Origin: an uncultured Acidobacteriia bacterium
GTDB taxonomy: Bacteria > Acidobacteriota > Terriglobia > Bryobacterales > Bryobacteraceae
Direction: 5' to 3'
Assembly (NCBI GenBank): GCA_903875575.1
Contig: CAIQWJ010000069.1
Coordinates: 55,188 to 119,187, forward strand
Length of the DNA stretch: 64,000 nt
The position numbers were made by a program, and so were the translations under genes. The notes under the pieces were generated by a model. It ran no database searches and was not told the DNA's origin. It worked only from the letters and a program-made list of their open reading frames with translations. This document shows, one piece after another, positions 8,910 through 16,976 of the stretch (its first letter is position 1; the number at the start of each line of letters is the position of its first letter).

Positions 8910-10258
8910 TAGTTCATACCCGCGGTAAAGACCGGCGCGATTCGCCCCCGATCAACCGGAAACGCCATCGCTACGTTAAAGACACCCTGCCGGAAACCGA
9001 CGCCGACGGAATGGCGAACCGTGCCCAGACGGTCCCCGCTACCGATGATACCCGTATCGTAGAACGCTTCGGCCGTTCCCTGTGGAAGCTGATAGCCGTA
9101 GCTGAGAGAATTGTGGACCATGCGGTCGCCCCCCAGCGGGTCAAGCGCATAGCGATTCCAGCCCGGAAGGGTGGAACTGTTTCCCAGCGCGAAGCGGTCA
9201 AACAGCGGAGCGTTTCCGGTGAGGAAACCGGCCGTAACGTGGTCAGCCACGGTGACGCGACCCGACCTGTGCTCATACCGCAGGGAGACCAGGTTGCGGC
9301 TGTATTCGAAATCCGAGCCGAGTTGTCTGGTGGCGATACGCACGCCGTATCTGGCGTCAAATCTCTGGCGAACGACGGCACCTTCCCCGTTCCAGGAAAA
9401 ATTGACGTCGGCAGTGACGGCGTTCGCGCTCATGGACATCTCGTCACCCGCTATGGACGGCTTTTCCATCTCCATCCTTTCAAAACTCGTCCCCACTGAC
9501 ACCGAAAGTTCCCGGGAGAGGACCACGGTGACGGCGGGCGCGATGTTGCGCCGGTTTCGGTACAGCGTAATAAGGTTAGACGCTCCGGGCGCAGAATCGT
9601 TTAGCAAGGCACCGACGGCCCGACGCGTGGCGGGATTCCAGAGATCGTGATAACCTTCCACCTCCAGACTGAAATGAACGCGGTCTGAAAAGACATGGGC
9701 GTCTTCATAGCGGGTGGAGAAGCCGGTGAAACGCTCCGTAAGATCGTCGCCGTTGCTGCCCAGGCCGACTGCCAGGGAGTGTTGCCGGGCGCGACCGCTG
9801 GCATTGATTTCCGTGGTCCAGCCCTGGTTCGAACTATAAAGGAAACGAGGGACGGAGAGATCGAAAGCGTAGTCTTTGTGGACCGCTTCAAAATCCAGGC
9901 GCACTCGGCCTGGCGAACTGCCACGGGAAAGATGCTCTTTGACATCCTGTAAGTGCAGGGTGGAACGCAGTTTACCGGCAAGATCGCCAATGGCGGTCAT
10001 ATCGCAGGGTGCCCCAACCAGGCTGGCCAGGCGGTGGCGCAGGGTGGGTGGGAGCTTGGCATCGTGAAACCGGCCCACTTCCACTCCCGAGATGGAAACA
10101 CTTTCAACGAGGTACTGGGAATTGACGTTGGAGTCGGCGAGGGCGCGGATCAGGGCCTGGTCGGCACGGGCGTCTCCGCTGAAGATCGTCAGTCCGAGAC
10201 CCAGGGAAAGGGCCAGCAGGGCGGCGGATGGAGCGTTTACGGACATCACCCCGATCAT
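8906..10258 (-). CDS. Small Omp85-family outer-membrane protein with one POTRA-like domain
   Basis: A 450-residue protein with an N-terminal signal peptide (about residues 1-32, ending GDARA). Residues about 47-125 resemble a single POTRA domain (YLVESVSISGVEV, then LAGKLRSTLHLQDV and a PGRVRLDFEAVHK end). The remaining 320 residues are beta-strand rich and end with a typical surface-antigen barrel: RFALGNSSTLPGW, then GTVRHSVGVGFRQGVF and a last strand ending in tyrosine. BamA has five POTRA domains and TamA three, so this is a minimal relative. An alternative start four codons downstream (10246) is possible. It is the first gene of the overlapping operon with DUF4390 and the NtrYX-type pair. 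Confidence 0.75.
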   Translation of the reverse strand: MIGVMSVNAPSAALLALSLGLGLTIFSGDARADQALIRALADSNVNSQYLVESVSISGVEVGRFHDAKLPPTLRHRLASLVGAPCDMTAIGDLAGKLRSTLHLQDVKEHLSRGSSPGRVRLDFEAVHKDYAFDLSVPRFLYSSNQGWTTEINASGRARQHSLAVGLGSNGDDLTERFTGFSTRYEDAHVFSDRVHFSLEVEGYHDLWNPATRRAVGALLNDSAPGASNLITLYRNRRNIAPAVTVVLSRELSVSVGTSFERMEMEKPSIAGDEMSMSANAVTADVNFSWNGEGAVVRQRFDARYGVRIATRQLGSDFEYSRNLVSLRYEHRSGRVTVADHVTAGFLTGNAPLFDRFALGNSSTLPGWNRYALDPLGGDRMVHNSLSYGYQLPQGTAEAFYDTGIIGSGDRLGTVRHSVGVGFRQGVFNVAMAFPVDRGRIAPVFTAGMNY

Positions 10259-10323
10259 TGCACGCCGATAGCCTGTGCTGCGAAAGCCGATTTTGTTAGG
10301 AAATGAGAAGTCAGAGGGGTCGG

Positions 10324-10389
10324 CACCTGTGGCAGGGGTTCACAGGTGTGCGGGGACACGCAGCGCGCAGCTGTTGTTACGCTGCGCGC
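10324..10389. repeat. Two tandem perfect hairpins (REP-like or terminator-like)
   Basis: Arms CACCTGTG (10324-10331) and CACAGGTG (10341-10348) enclose nine bases. Arms GCGCGCAGC (10363-10371) and GCTGCGCGC (10381-10389) also enclose nine bases. They lie in the 245-base gap between the 3' end of the RRM gene and the 5' end of the Omp85 gene. They could end the RRM transcript, but no T-run follows. The rest of the gap holds only a short open frame (10307-10507) that I do not call as a gene. Confidence 0.6.
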
Positions 10390-10503
10390 GCGATTGGCAA
10401 AGATAGCGCCACGGAGTCAAGCCGCAGCGCGTGGAATGGAAGACCTTGCGCCCGTACCAAACGAGCGGGGAGACGATTACGAGTTGATCAAAGAACCGAA
10501 GTA

Positions 10504-10914
10504 CTAAAGAGCTTTGGCGAGTTCCGTCGCAAAAGCACTCTTCGGCTCGTTTTCACGCTTACGGGCACCACCGCTGGGGCGACGCTCAGTCCGGGTGCGT
10601 GCTGCTGCATCCGGTCTGGCGGCCATACCGGCCGGACCCGCGCCCTTCGCCGACACAGGTCCCTTGGTGGGCTGTGCGGGATTGGCCCGGAGGATTTTGT
10701 CCTCCAGAGGCGCACGATCAAAACGGCGAATAATCGCCTGCATTTCGTCAGATGTCGGAGCCTCGACAAACGCGAATCCCTTGGATTCCTGCGTTTCGTG
10801 GTTCCGGATCACCTTGACCGAATCCGAGACAAGATCTTCCGCCGTGAGCCATTGTTTAATGTCGTCGGCGGTGACCCAAATAGGCAAATTGCCCAAAAAA
10901 ACGGTAAAGCTCAT
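10504..10914 (-). CDS. Single-RRM RNA-binding protein
   Basis: A 136-residue protein with one RNA recognition motif in its first 80 residues. RNP2 is VFLGNL and RNP1 is KGFAFVEA, spaced as usual. A basic, low-complexity tail rich in Ala, Arg, Gly and Pro follows and is probably disordered. Small RRM proteins in bacteria bind single-stranded RNA and are often cold induced. The frame also opens at a GTG six codons upstream (10932), but the RRM fold starts directly at the ATG at 10914. No convincing ribosome binding site precedes either start. Confidence 0.88.
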   Translation of the reverse strand: MSFTVFLGNLPIWVTADDIKQWLTAEDLVSDSVKVIRNHETQESKGFAFVEAPTSDEMQAIIRRFDRAPLEDKILRANPAQPTKGPVSAKGAGPAGMAARPDAAARTRTERRPSGGARKRENEPKSAFATELAKAL

Positions 10915-10947
10915 TAAGTTTGCTGCTTGCACTCCGTGGTTGGAAAT

Positions 10948-11029
10948 TTAGATGATCCTTCAGGCGCGTAACCGAATTCGTTCTTCAGTTGCCTAATCGA
11001 TACTATCAGACGCCTGTGGATGGCGCAAA
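10948..11029 (-). promoter_or_regulatory. Candidate promoter region for the RRM gene
   Basis: In the 175-base gap upstream of the RRM gene, the minus strand reads TTGCGC, 17 bases, then TAGTAT, a moderate sigma-70-like match (about four of six in each box), leaving an untranslated leader of roughly 90 bases. Long leaders are common in cold-regulated RNA-binding genes. This is a pattern match only. Confidence 0.25.
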
Positions 11030-11089
11030 GTAACGGATGCCGCTAACGCGTTTCAACGGTGTGAAATCTGCATTCCGGAGTTGTTCGGC

Positions 11090-12043
11090 TCAACCGGCCA
11101 GACCTGGAATACCGCCAGCCGTCTTCGCCGCGCGCACTGCCCGCAGCACCGCCATCGCCAGCACTTCCGATGCCGCCACGCCCAGTGAATCCACACTGGC
11201 GGTTTCATTGCCAAGCGAAATCGCAAACGTGATATCGCCATCTGACATCGTGTTGACGGGTGAGATGGTCCGCGTCACACCGATGCTCGCGAGAGCCGCC
11301 AGCTTATTGGTCTGAACCCGATCAAGCCGCGCGTTCGTGGCCACAACAGCCAGCGTCGTATTCCCGCGGAAGGCCTGACTCTGAACATCGGCGTGGCGCA
11401 GGGCGGCGGCGGAATCGATAAACTCGCGGCTATTCGCCGAAATGCGCGCTCCGGCGATGATCCTGTTGAGTGCCGGGTCGATCACGTCTCCCACTGCATT
11501 CACCACCACCAGCGCGGCTACCATCACACCCGATCCCAGGGTGAGCGACGCGCTGCCGACTCCGCTTTTCATGGCCTGCGCCATGCCGAAAAGTTTTCCA
11601 ACAGTGGCACCGGTCCCTGCGCCCACGTTGCCTTCAGCCACCGCATCCGCAGTTGCCGCTTCCACGGCCTTCTCTCCCATTTCGCGCGTAGGGCGCACAC
11701 CGGCTTTGGCCACCGCGAGATCGTAGAGAATCGCTCCCGGCACAATCGGGACATGCGTGACGCCGGTATCGAAACCAATGCCGCGGCGTTCCAATATGCG
11801 ACGCACCCCGCAACTGGCCTCCAGCCCGAAGGCACTGCCGCCGGCCAGCACAATGGCATGGACATTTTGGGCCACGTGGCCCGGATGCAACGCGTCCAGT
11901 TCCACCGAGCCGGTGGCAGAACCGCGGACGTCAACGCCGCCCACCGCATTGTTGCCACAGAGAACTACCGTACACCCGGTCAGGGCATCGGCATCGGTGG
12001 CATGGCCAACCAGAATGCCGGGAACATCGGTGAGACCTTTCAT
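11090..12043 (-). CDS. P1 family peptidase (DmpA/L-aminopeptidase-D-esterase type)
   Basis: A 317-residue Ntn-hydrolase-like enzyme of the DmpA family, which self-cleaves and then removes N-terminal residues from peptides or hydrolyses D-amino acid esters. Visible family features are LTDVPGILVGHATD at the N terminus, VLCGNNAVGGVDVRG, the glycine-rich IVLAGGSAFGLEA, GAGTGATVGKL, and the RGNTTLAVVATNA segment that holds the autocleavage position before the nucleophile. The length is normal. It stands alone between the RRM gene and the divergent mla genes, and the substrate cannot be inferred. No signal peptide is seen, so it is probably cytosolic. Confidence 0.9.
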   Translation of the reverse strand: MKGLTDVPGILVGHATDADALTGCTVVLCGNNAVGGVDVRGSATGSVELDALHPGHVAQNVHAIVLAGGSAFGLEASCGVRRILERRGIGFDTGVTHVPIVPGAILYDLAVAKAGVRPTREMGEKAVEAATADAVAEGNVGAGTGATVGKLFGMAQAMKSGVGSASLTLGSGVMVAALVVVNAVGDVIDPALNRIIAGARISANSREFIDSAAALRHADVQSQAFRGNTTLAVVATNARLDRVQTNKLAALASIGVTRTISPVNTMSDGDITFAISLGNETASVDSLGVAASEVLAMAVLRAVRAAKTAGGIPGLAG

Positions 12044-12050
12044 GTGTTTG

Positions 12051-12143
12051 CTTATGCGTTCTTTGTTTGTATGCTAGCATCGGCTTTCGGGGTGCTTTTC
12101 GGTCGCCTGCGGGGCGCTGACCGGCACTGGAGGGAGAATTCTG
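12051..12143 (+). promoter_or_regulatory. Upstream region of the mla-like operon with ribosome binding site
   Basis: The 100 bases between the divergent P1 peptidase and mlaE genes must hold the mla promoter. TTGCTT followed after 16 bases by TATGCT is a weak candidate. The strong ribosome binding site GGAGGGAGAA ends about seven bases before the TTG codon at 12144, which supports that unusual start. Confidence 0.35.
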
Positions 12144-12914
12144 TTGCTTGACGCGCTGAAAGGGCCAGTAAAGTCGGTTCAGGATTTCTGCGTGTTGTCC
12201 GGCGGCGCCCTCCGAAACGTCTTCCGCAAGCCCCACTACGCCGACGACATTCTGCTGCAGATGGAGACCATCGGTGTGGGCAGTGTGCCGATCGTCATGA
12301 TCACAGGCTTCTTTTCGGGAGCCGTCATGGCCATGCAGATGGGTCGCGGCCTGCAGGATTATGGCCAGACCGGGCGCACGGGCCAGTTCGTTTCCATCAT
12401 TCTGGTACGCGAACTCGGCCCCGTTCTGACAGCGGTCATGGTGGCCGGGCAGAATTCTTCGGGCATCGCCAGCGAGATTGGTTCCATGGAGGTGACTGAG
12501 CAGATTGACGCGATGCGCGCGCTCGGCACGGATCCGGTGCAAAAACTCGTGACACCGCGCATGATTGCCACTGCCATCATGCTGCCGTGTTTGACCATTC
12601 TGGACGATTTTATCGGCATGATCGGTGGCGGGATCATGGCGAAGGTTCTATTCGCCGTACCCGGCAGGCAGTATTGGTCTACCGTCTGGCGCGCGCTGGC
12701 GTGGAGCGACGTGGGGCAGGGCCTGACCAAGCCCTTCATGTATTCGTTCGCGGTGTCACTGATTGGTTGCTACTACGGGCTTCGCACCACGGGAGGCACG
12801 CAGGGCGTGGGTCGCGCGACTACGCAGGCCGTGGTTACGGCTTCCGTGCTGATCTTCATCATGGACTTCTTTATCGGTCGGATCTTTCTCTGGATCAGCC
12901 AGCTGGGGCAATAA
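12144..12914 (+). CDS. mlaE: MlaE family ABC transporter permease
   Basis: A 256-residue inner-membrane permease of the MlaE family (Mla, Mce and TGD systems), which move phospholipids or other lipids between membranes. Family features are five or six hydrophobic segments, FFSGAVMAMQMGRGL, LVRELGPVLTAVMVAGQ, SEIGSMEVTEQIDAMRALG and the glycine-rich GLRTTGGTQGVGRATTQAVV. Translation starts at TTG 12144, seven bases after a strong AGGGAG ribosome binding site; no suitable ATG precedes the conserved fold. The ATPase gene starts on the base after its stop, and the MCE protein follows, giving an E-F-D transport unit. Confidence 0.92.
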   Translation: MLDALKGPVKSVQDFCVLSGGALRNVFRKPHYADDILLQMETIGVGSVPIVMITGFFSGAVMAMQMGRGLQDYGQTGRTGQFVSIILVRELGPVLTAVMVAGQNSSGIASEIGSMEVTEQIDAMRALGTDPVQKLVTPRMIATAIMLPCLTILDDFIGMIGGGIMAKVLFAVPGRQYWSTVWRALAWSDVGQGLTKPFMYSFAVSLIGCYYGLRTTGGTQGVGRATTQAVVTASVLIFIMDFFIGRIFLWISQLGQ

Positions 12915-13781
12915 GTGGCGGAGAAGATTCAACCCACAGGAGTGGCCGATACGAGTGATGCCGCGAGCCTGCTGCGTTTCGAAAACGTTCGAGTGACGTT
13001 CGACGGAGACGACGAGAAGCCGGCGTTGAACGGCGTTTCTTTCAACGTCCGCCGCGGAGAAACCCGCATTCTTCTGGGTGCAGCGGGCAGCGGGAAAACC
13101 GTGCTTTTGAAGACCGCGATGGGCCTCGAATGTGCTACGGGCGGGCGGGTTTTTCTCTTCGATGAAGACGTTACGCATAAGAGCGAGCGAGAGCTGTTCG
13201 ATATTCGCGCAAAGGTCGGCATGCTGTTTCAGGAGAGCGCGCTGTTTGATTCCATGACGGTAGCGCAGAATGTGGCCTACCCTCTGCTGAACCAAAAGGC
13301 CGTCTCGATGCCTCGCGACAAAATGGAGCCTGCGGTCCGCAGTTCCCTCAGGTTCGTGGAACTGGAGGGCCAGATGGGTAAATACCCCAGCGAACTCTCC
13401 GGCGGCATGCGGCGCCGTGTGGCAATTGCGCGCGCCGTGGTGACCAATCCCCCACTTCTGTTGTACGATTCCCCTACCGCCGGACTCGATCCGATTACAG
13501 CCCACACGATCATGGCGCTCATCGTGAAAGAGCGGGACAAGGACAACACGACCGCCCTGGTGGTGACCCATCGTTATCAGGACGGGAATCTGGTTGCGAA
13601 CTTTCGCTACAATCCGAACAGTGGCCATCTGGACCCTGTTGGACCGGATGGAACGAAAACCATCTTCATGGTGATGAAGGAAGGGAAACTGGTTTTTGAG
13701 GGTAGCCAGACCGAACTGGAAGCAAATCGGGACCCGTACGTGATGAAGTTTGTGAAGCAACCGCAGTCTGAGGCGGCCTAA
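12915..13781 (+). CDS. mlaF: MlaF family ABC transporter ATPase
   Basis: A 288-residue ABC ATPase that would energise the MlaE permease. Walker A is GAAGSGKT (about residues 56-63), the signature is LSGGMRRRVAIARA, Walker B is LLLYDSPTAGLD, and the H-loop is VVTHRYQD. It starts at GTG 12915 directly after the mlaE stop. The region between H-loop and C terminus is longer than in E. coli MlaF and includes an extra hairpin (FRYNPNSGHLDPVGPDGTK). No MlaB STAS subunit is encoded next to it, a common situation outside proteobacteria. Confidence 0.93.
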   Translation: MAEKIQPTGVADTSDAASLLRFENVRVTFDGDDEKPALNGVSFNVRRGETRILLGAAGSGKTVLLKTAMGLECATGGRVFLFDEDVTHKSERELFDIRAKVGMLFQESALFDSMTVAQNVAYPLLNQKAVSMPRDKMEPAVRSSLRFVELEGQMGKYPSELSGGMRRRVAIARAVVTNPPLLLYDSPTAGLDPITAHTIMALIVKERDKDNTTALVVTHRYQDGNLVANFRYNPNSGHLDPVGPDGTKTIFMVMKEGKLVFEGSQTELEANRDPYVMKFVKQPQSEAA

Positions 13782-13814
13782 GGCGTAAGGTAAAGAGAAG
13801 CGTTACAGGAATAT

Positions 13815-14909
13815 ATGGCATCCCAGCAAAAAGTCGAGTGGGCGAAGCTGAAGACCGGGATACTGGCTTCGGCGGCAATGTTGATTGCCGGAGTGCTGAT
13901 TTTCCTGTTGACGGGGAACGGCTCGCTATTCGAGCACCAGGCACTCATAAGGACGTTTATGACGGACTCGGCGGGCATGGCGGAAAATGCCCCCGTGCGC
14001 CTGAACGGAATCCTGATTGGCCATATTAAACAGGTTGTGTTGTCGGGTTCCACAAATCCCAAACGCACCGTGGAAGTGGATCTGGCGATACCCGCGAACT
14101 TCCTGCCGCAGATTCCGGAGGATTCGCAGGCGGCAATCAGCGCGGCCAACCTTCTGGGCGACAAGTACATCAATGTGACGCGCGGCACGCATAAAAAAAA
14201 CGTGGAAGACGGCGGCGAAATCGCATCGGTGCAGACACAGGACGTGCCCGAGTTGCTTGCCCAAAGTTCCGGCCTGCTTTCTCAGTTCCAGACGATTCTG
14301 GGCAGACTGGATGGCCTGCTCACCGTAGTGGAGAGCGGCAAGGGCAATCTGGGCAAACTTTTCAAGGACGATACGCTGTATGACCGGCTGAGCGCGACGG
14401 CAGGCGAAGTGCAGCAACTCGTAAAGGACGTTCACAACAGCAACGGCACCATCAGTCACCTCCTCTACGATCCCGAATTTTTCAACGATATCAAGCGCCC
14501 GATTACGCGGCTGGACGACATGCTGGCGGAGGTTCAGACGAAGAAGGGTTCGGCCGGAAAGTTTCTCTACGATCCGCAGGTGCATGATCAGACAGTCGGT
14601 GCGATTACCGATGCGCGCGGTCTGGTGGCTGAAGCGAAGAAGATGCTGGACGATCTGAACGCAGGTAAAGGGACTGCCGGCAAACTGCTGAAGGACGAGG
14701 AAATCGCCAACCAGTTCGATCAGATCGGCAGGAAAATCAATCTGGCAATGGACAAAGTCAATTCCGGGCAGGGCACCATCGGCCAGTTGATGGTGAACCC
14801 GCAGCTCTACGATTCCATGACCGGAGTCACAAGGGAACTCAATTCGTTCCTGAAAGACGCTCACGCCAACCCGAAGAAGTTCCTCACCATCCGTCTGACT
14901 TTGTTCTGA
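13815..14909 (+). CDS. mlaD: MlaD-like MCE-domain lipid-binding protein
   Basis: A 364-residue protein anchored by one N-terminal membrane helix (about residues 15-36). The MCE domain follows at about 45-125, with the pattern GMAENAPVRLNGILIGHIK and SAANLLGDKYINVTRG. Residues about 140-360 are helical with repeated GKGT/GNLGKL/GTIGQL motifs, the typical C-terminal extension of large MCE proteins that form a tube or needle. E. coli MlaD is about 183 residues, so this is a long form, possibly bridging part of the periplasm. It lies 33 bases after mlaF and completes the transporter. Confidence 0.9.
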   Translation: MASQQKVEWAKLKTGILASAAMLIAGVLIFLLTGNGSLFEHQALIRTFMTDSAGMAENAPVRLNGILIGHIKQVVLSGSTNPKRTVEVDLAIPANFLPQIPEDSQAAISAANLLGDKYINVTRGTHKKNVEDGGEIASVQTQDVPELLAQSSGLLSQFQTILGRLDGLLTVVESGKGNLGKLFKDDTLYDRLSATAGEVQQLVKDVHNSNGTISHLLYDPEFFNDIKRPITRLDDMLAEVQTKKGSAGKFLYDPQVHDQTVGAITDARGLVAEAKKMLDDLNAGKGTAGKLLKDEEIANQFDQIGRKINLAMDKVNSGQGTIGQLMVNPQLYDSMTGVTRELNSFLKDAHANPKKFLTIRLTLF

Positions 14910-14913
14910 TAAC

Positions 14914-15714
14914 GTGGCAAGCGCGATCCGGGTCATTTTCAACGCGGACGATTTCGGTTTCACGCGCGACGTGAACGATGGCATTGTGGAGGCTCACCGT
15001 CATGGCGTGCTTTCCGCGACCACTTTAATGGCGAACGGCGACGCGTTTGAACATGCCGTGGCGTGTGCCCGGGAGAATCCTGCTCTTGACGTTGGCGTTC
15101 ACCTGGTCATGGTGCAGGGCGGGAGCGTGTCGCATCCCGGCCGGGCGTTACCCTCCACATTGCAGGAATTGGCACGAACGCTGGTGCGGCGGGAACTGCC
15201 GGTTTATGACGAGGCGATAGCTCAGGTCCGCAGGATCGTAAACGCCGGAATTCAGCCGAGCCATATCGATACCCACAAACACACTCACCTGTTTCCTCCC
15301 GTGCTGGATGCGGTGGGACGGGTGGCACGGGAGTTTGGGATTCCCTGGGTACGCCAGCCGTTTGATTTTGGCGTCAGCCCGGGAGTGGGATTCGCGAAGA
15401 AGACCGTTGCAACCGGCATGAAGATCATGCGGTTCCGTTTCGCGGAAAAACTGACGGGTTTGCGGATGACGGATCACTTCGCGGGATTCCAGATCACCGG
15501 AAGGCTGGATACTGCCGCGATGGTGGAGACTCTGGAGCGTCTTCCCGTGGGGTTGACGGAGTTTATGTGCCACCCGGGCAAGTGCGGAACGGAGTTGCAG
15601 TCCGCCGCGACAAGATTGAAAGAGAGCCGCGCCGTGGAACTGGCGGCTCTCACGTCGGGAGAGGTGAGACAGGTGATGGAGCGGCGCGGTATTGAACTGG
15701 TGAACTACCGGTAA
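14914..15714 (+). CDS. YdjC/ChbG/HpnK-type carbohydrate deacetylase
   Basis: A 266-residue member of the YdjC family of metal-dependent polysaccharide or glycolipid deacetylases. The N-terminal NADDFG metal motif, HIDTHKHTHLFP and the C-terminal EFMCHPG motif are all present. The gene starts at GTG 14914, four bases after the mlaD stop, so it is probably in the same operon. In hopanoid producers the related HpnK sits near lipid transport and hopanoid genes, so a glycolipid substrate delivered by the Mla system is possible (inference). No other hopanoid gene lies in the window. Confidence 0.85.
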   Translation: MASAIRVIFNADDFGFTRDVNDGIVEAHRHGVLSATTLMANGDAFEHAVACARENPALDVGVHLVMVQGGSVSHPGRALPSTLQELARTLVRRELPVYDEAIAQVRRIVNAGIQPSHIDTHKHTHLFPPVLDAVGRVAREFGIPWVRQPFDFGVSPGVGFAKKTVATGMKIMRFRFAEKLTGLRMTDHFAGFQITGRLDTAAMVETLERLPVGLTEFMCHPGKCGTELQSAATRLKESRAVELAALTSGEVRQVMERRGIELVNYR

Positions 15715-15956
15715 GGGGAAGTGGTTGCCGTTTCGTTGCCGGTCGGCTGTGCAGGCCCCCGCTGGAAAACAACTAAAGCCGAAGGCTGTAGTGGTCGATC
15801 TGACAAACAGGGCGTACTCAGGCACCAAAGTTCTGAAAGCCGTCAGGAACCAATGCAAGCAATCCGCAAAAACGAACCGGGCAAAGCCGAAATGTACAGC
15901 AACGCGGGGAAAGCCTAGGGTAGCACTGGGAAACCCTGGAACTGCGAGGGGGCGAA
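15715..15956 (+). promoter_or_regulatory. Untranslated leader upstream of the diguanylate cyclase gene
   Basis: This 242-base stretch holds no convincing gene. It contains the hexamer AAAGCC four times in about 130 bases (near 15776, 15836, 15884 and 15911), a hairpin AGGGT...ACCCT near 15921-15942, and a strong ribosome binding site, GAGGGGGCG, just before the ATG at 15957. The layout could be a structured regulatory leader, but it does not match a riboswitch class I can recognise. Confidence 0.35.
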
Positions 15957-16970
15957 ATGTATCTAGCGGCACCCCTACAGGCCAAATGCTCTTCGGAAGC
16001 CGCGATGGCCTCTATCAGCAGGTACGAAATCATGCCCACGCCGGACAATTACACGCTCTGGTATGAGTACCATGCGGGTCACCATGCCGGGCTCCGGCGC
16101 ACCATGGACGTCCTGATCAGCAATGGAGACGGTTTCGAGGAAGCCACACTCCACGATCTGACGTCTACATTTATCTCGTCCGCCAAAGAGGCGGAAGTTA
16201 TCCGCGAGGCTTCCAGAAGCATTCAGGAAGCTTTGCGAAGCCTCATTGAAGTCGCACACCGGGCTGGTGCCGAGGCCGACGATTTCGGCATAGCTCTCAC
16301 AAATCTTGCCGCCCGAAACTACGGCGACAACAAAGAGAGCCTGCGGGAAATGGTGGATCAGTTGATCCGAGAGAGCCGGAAAATGGCTGGTAAGAGCCAA
16401 TCGGCAAGCGCCGAAATGAAGGACCGGTCCACCGAAATTGAGATTCTGGAACGCAATCTGGCGCAGGCGCTTGCAGACGCCAGAACCGACAGTCTCACCG
16501 GGACCGCCAATCGCAAAGCCTTCGATGCGACCATTCGAAAACTGGCGGGAGATGCCATGAACTCTGGCGACGATCTGGCCTTGCTGATGGTGGACGCGGA
16601 CCGCTTCAAACATGTAAACGATACATGGGGACATCAGGTGGGTGACGAAGTGCTGCGCCACATTGCGGCAACGCTCAAACACTCCGTCCGCGGCCAGGAT
16701 TTCGTGGCCCGCTATGGGGGCGAAGAATTTGCTGTCCTCCTCCCGTTTACCGATTCCAAATCGGCCATCAGCGTCGCCGAAAACGTACGCCACGCCCTCA
16801 TTCGCGAACCCCTGCGGCTGGCACTGACGCCTCCCATGGGGCCACTGACGGTATCTATCGGTGTCGCCTGCTATGAACCAGGCGACCCTCTGGCCGAGTG
16901 GATCGGGCGGGCGGACGCCGCTCTATATCAGGCCAAAGGAGAGGGGCGCGACTGCGTTCGGTGCGCCTGA
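15957..16970 (+). CDS. Diguanylate cyclase with N-terminal helical domain (GGDEF)
   Basis: A 337-residue cytosolic enzyme that makes cyclic di-GMP. Residues about 1-140 are a helical domain with PTPDNYTLWYEYHAG, a pattern shared with other GGDEF proteins; about 145-175 is a coiled-coil linker; the GGDEF domain covers about 178-335. The active-site motif is GGEEF at 254-258 and the inhibitory I-site RGQD is at 245-248, five residues before it, so both catalysis and product feedback should be intact. The start is supported by the ribosome binding site GGGGGCG. A single-domain CheY-like protein is encoded six bases downstream. Confidence 0.93.
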   Translation: MYLAAPLQAKCSSEAAMASISRYEIMPTPDNYTLWYEYHAGHHAGLRRTMDVLISNGDGFEEATLHDLTSTFISSAKEAEVIREASRSIQEALRSLIEVAHRAGAEADDFGIALTNLAARNYGDNKESLREMVDQLIRESRKMAGKSQSASAEMKDRSTEIEILERNLAQALADARTDSLTGTANRKAFDATIRKLAGDAMNSGDDLALLMVDADRFKHVNDTWGHQVGDEVLRHIAATLKHSVRGQDFVARYGGEEFAVLLPFTDSKSAISVAENVRHALIREPLRLALTPPMGPLTVSIGVACYEPGDPLAEWIGRADAALYQAKGEGRDCVRCA

Positions 16971-16976
16971 AATACC

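Noticed and set aside
15721..15918. Short overlapping frames in the leader before the diguanylate cyclase.
   Set aside because: The translations are low in hydrophobic residues, have no ribosome binding site and no family. The region is better read as untranslated leader.
15870..15945. c-di-GMP-I riboswitch.
   Set aside because: AAAGCC and GGGCAAA pieces are present, but the full core and the expected three-way junction could not be drawn by eye. It is reported only as a candidate leader.
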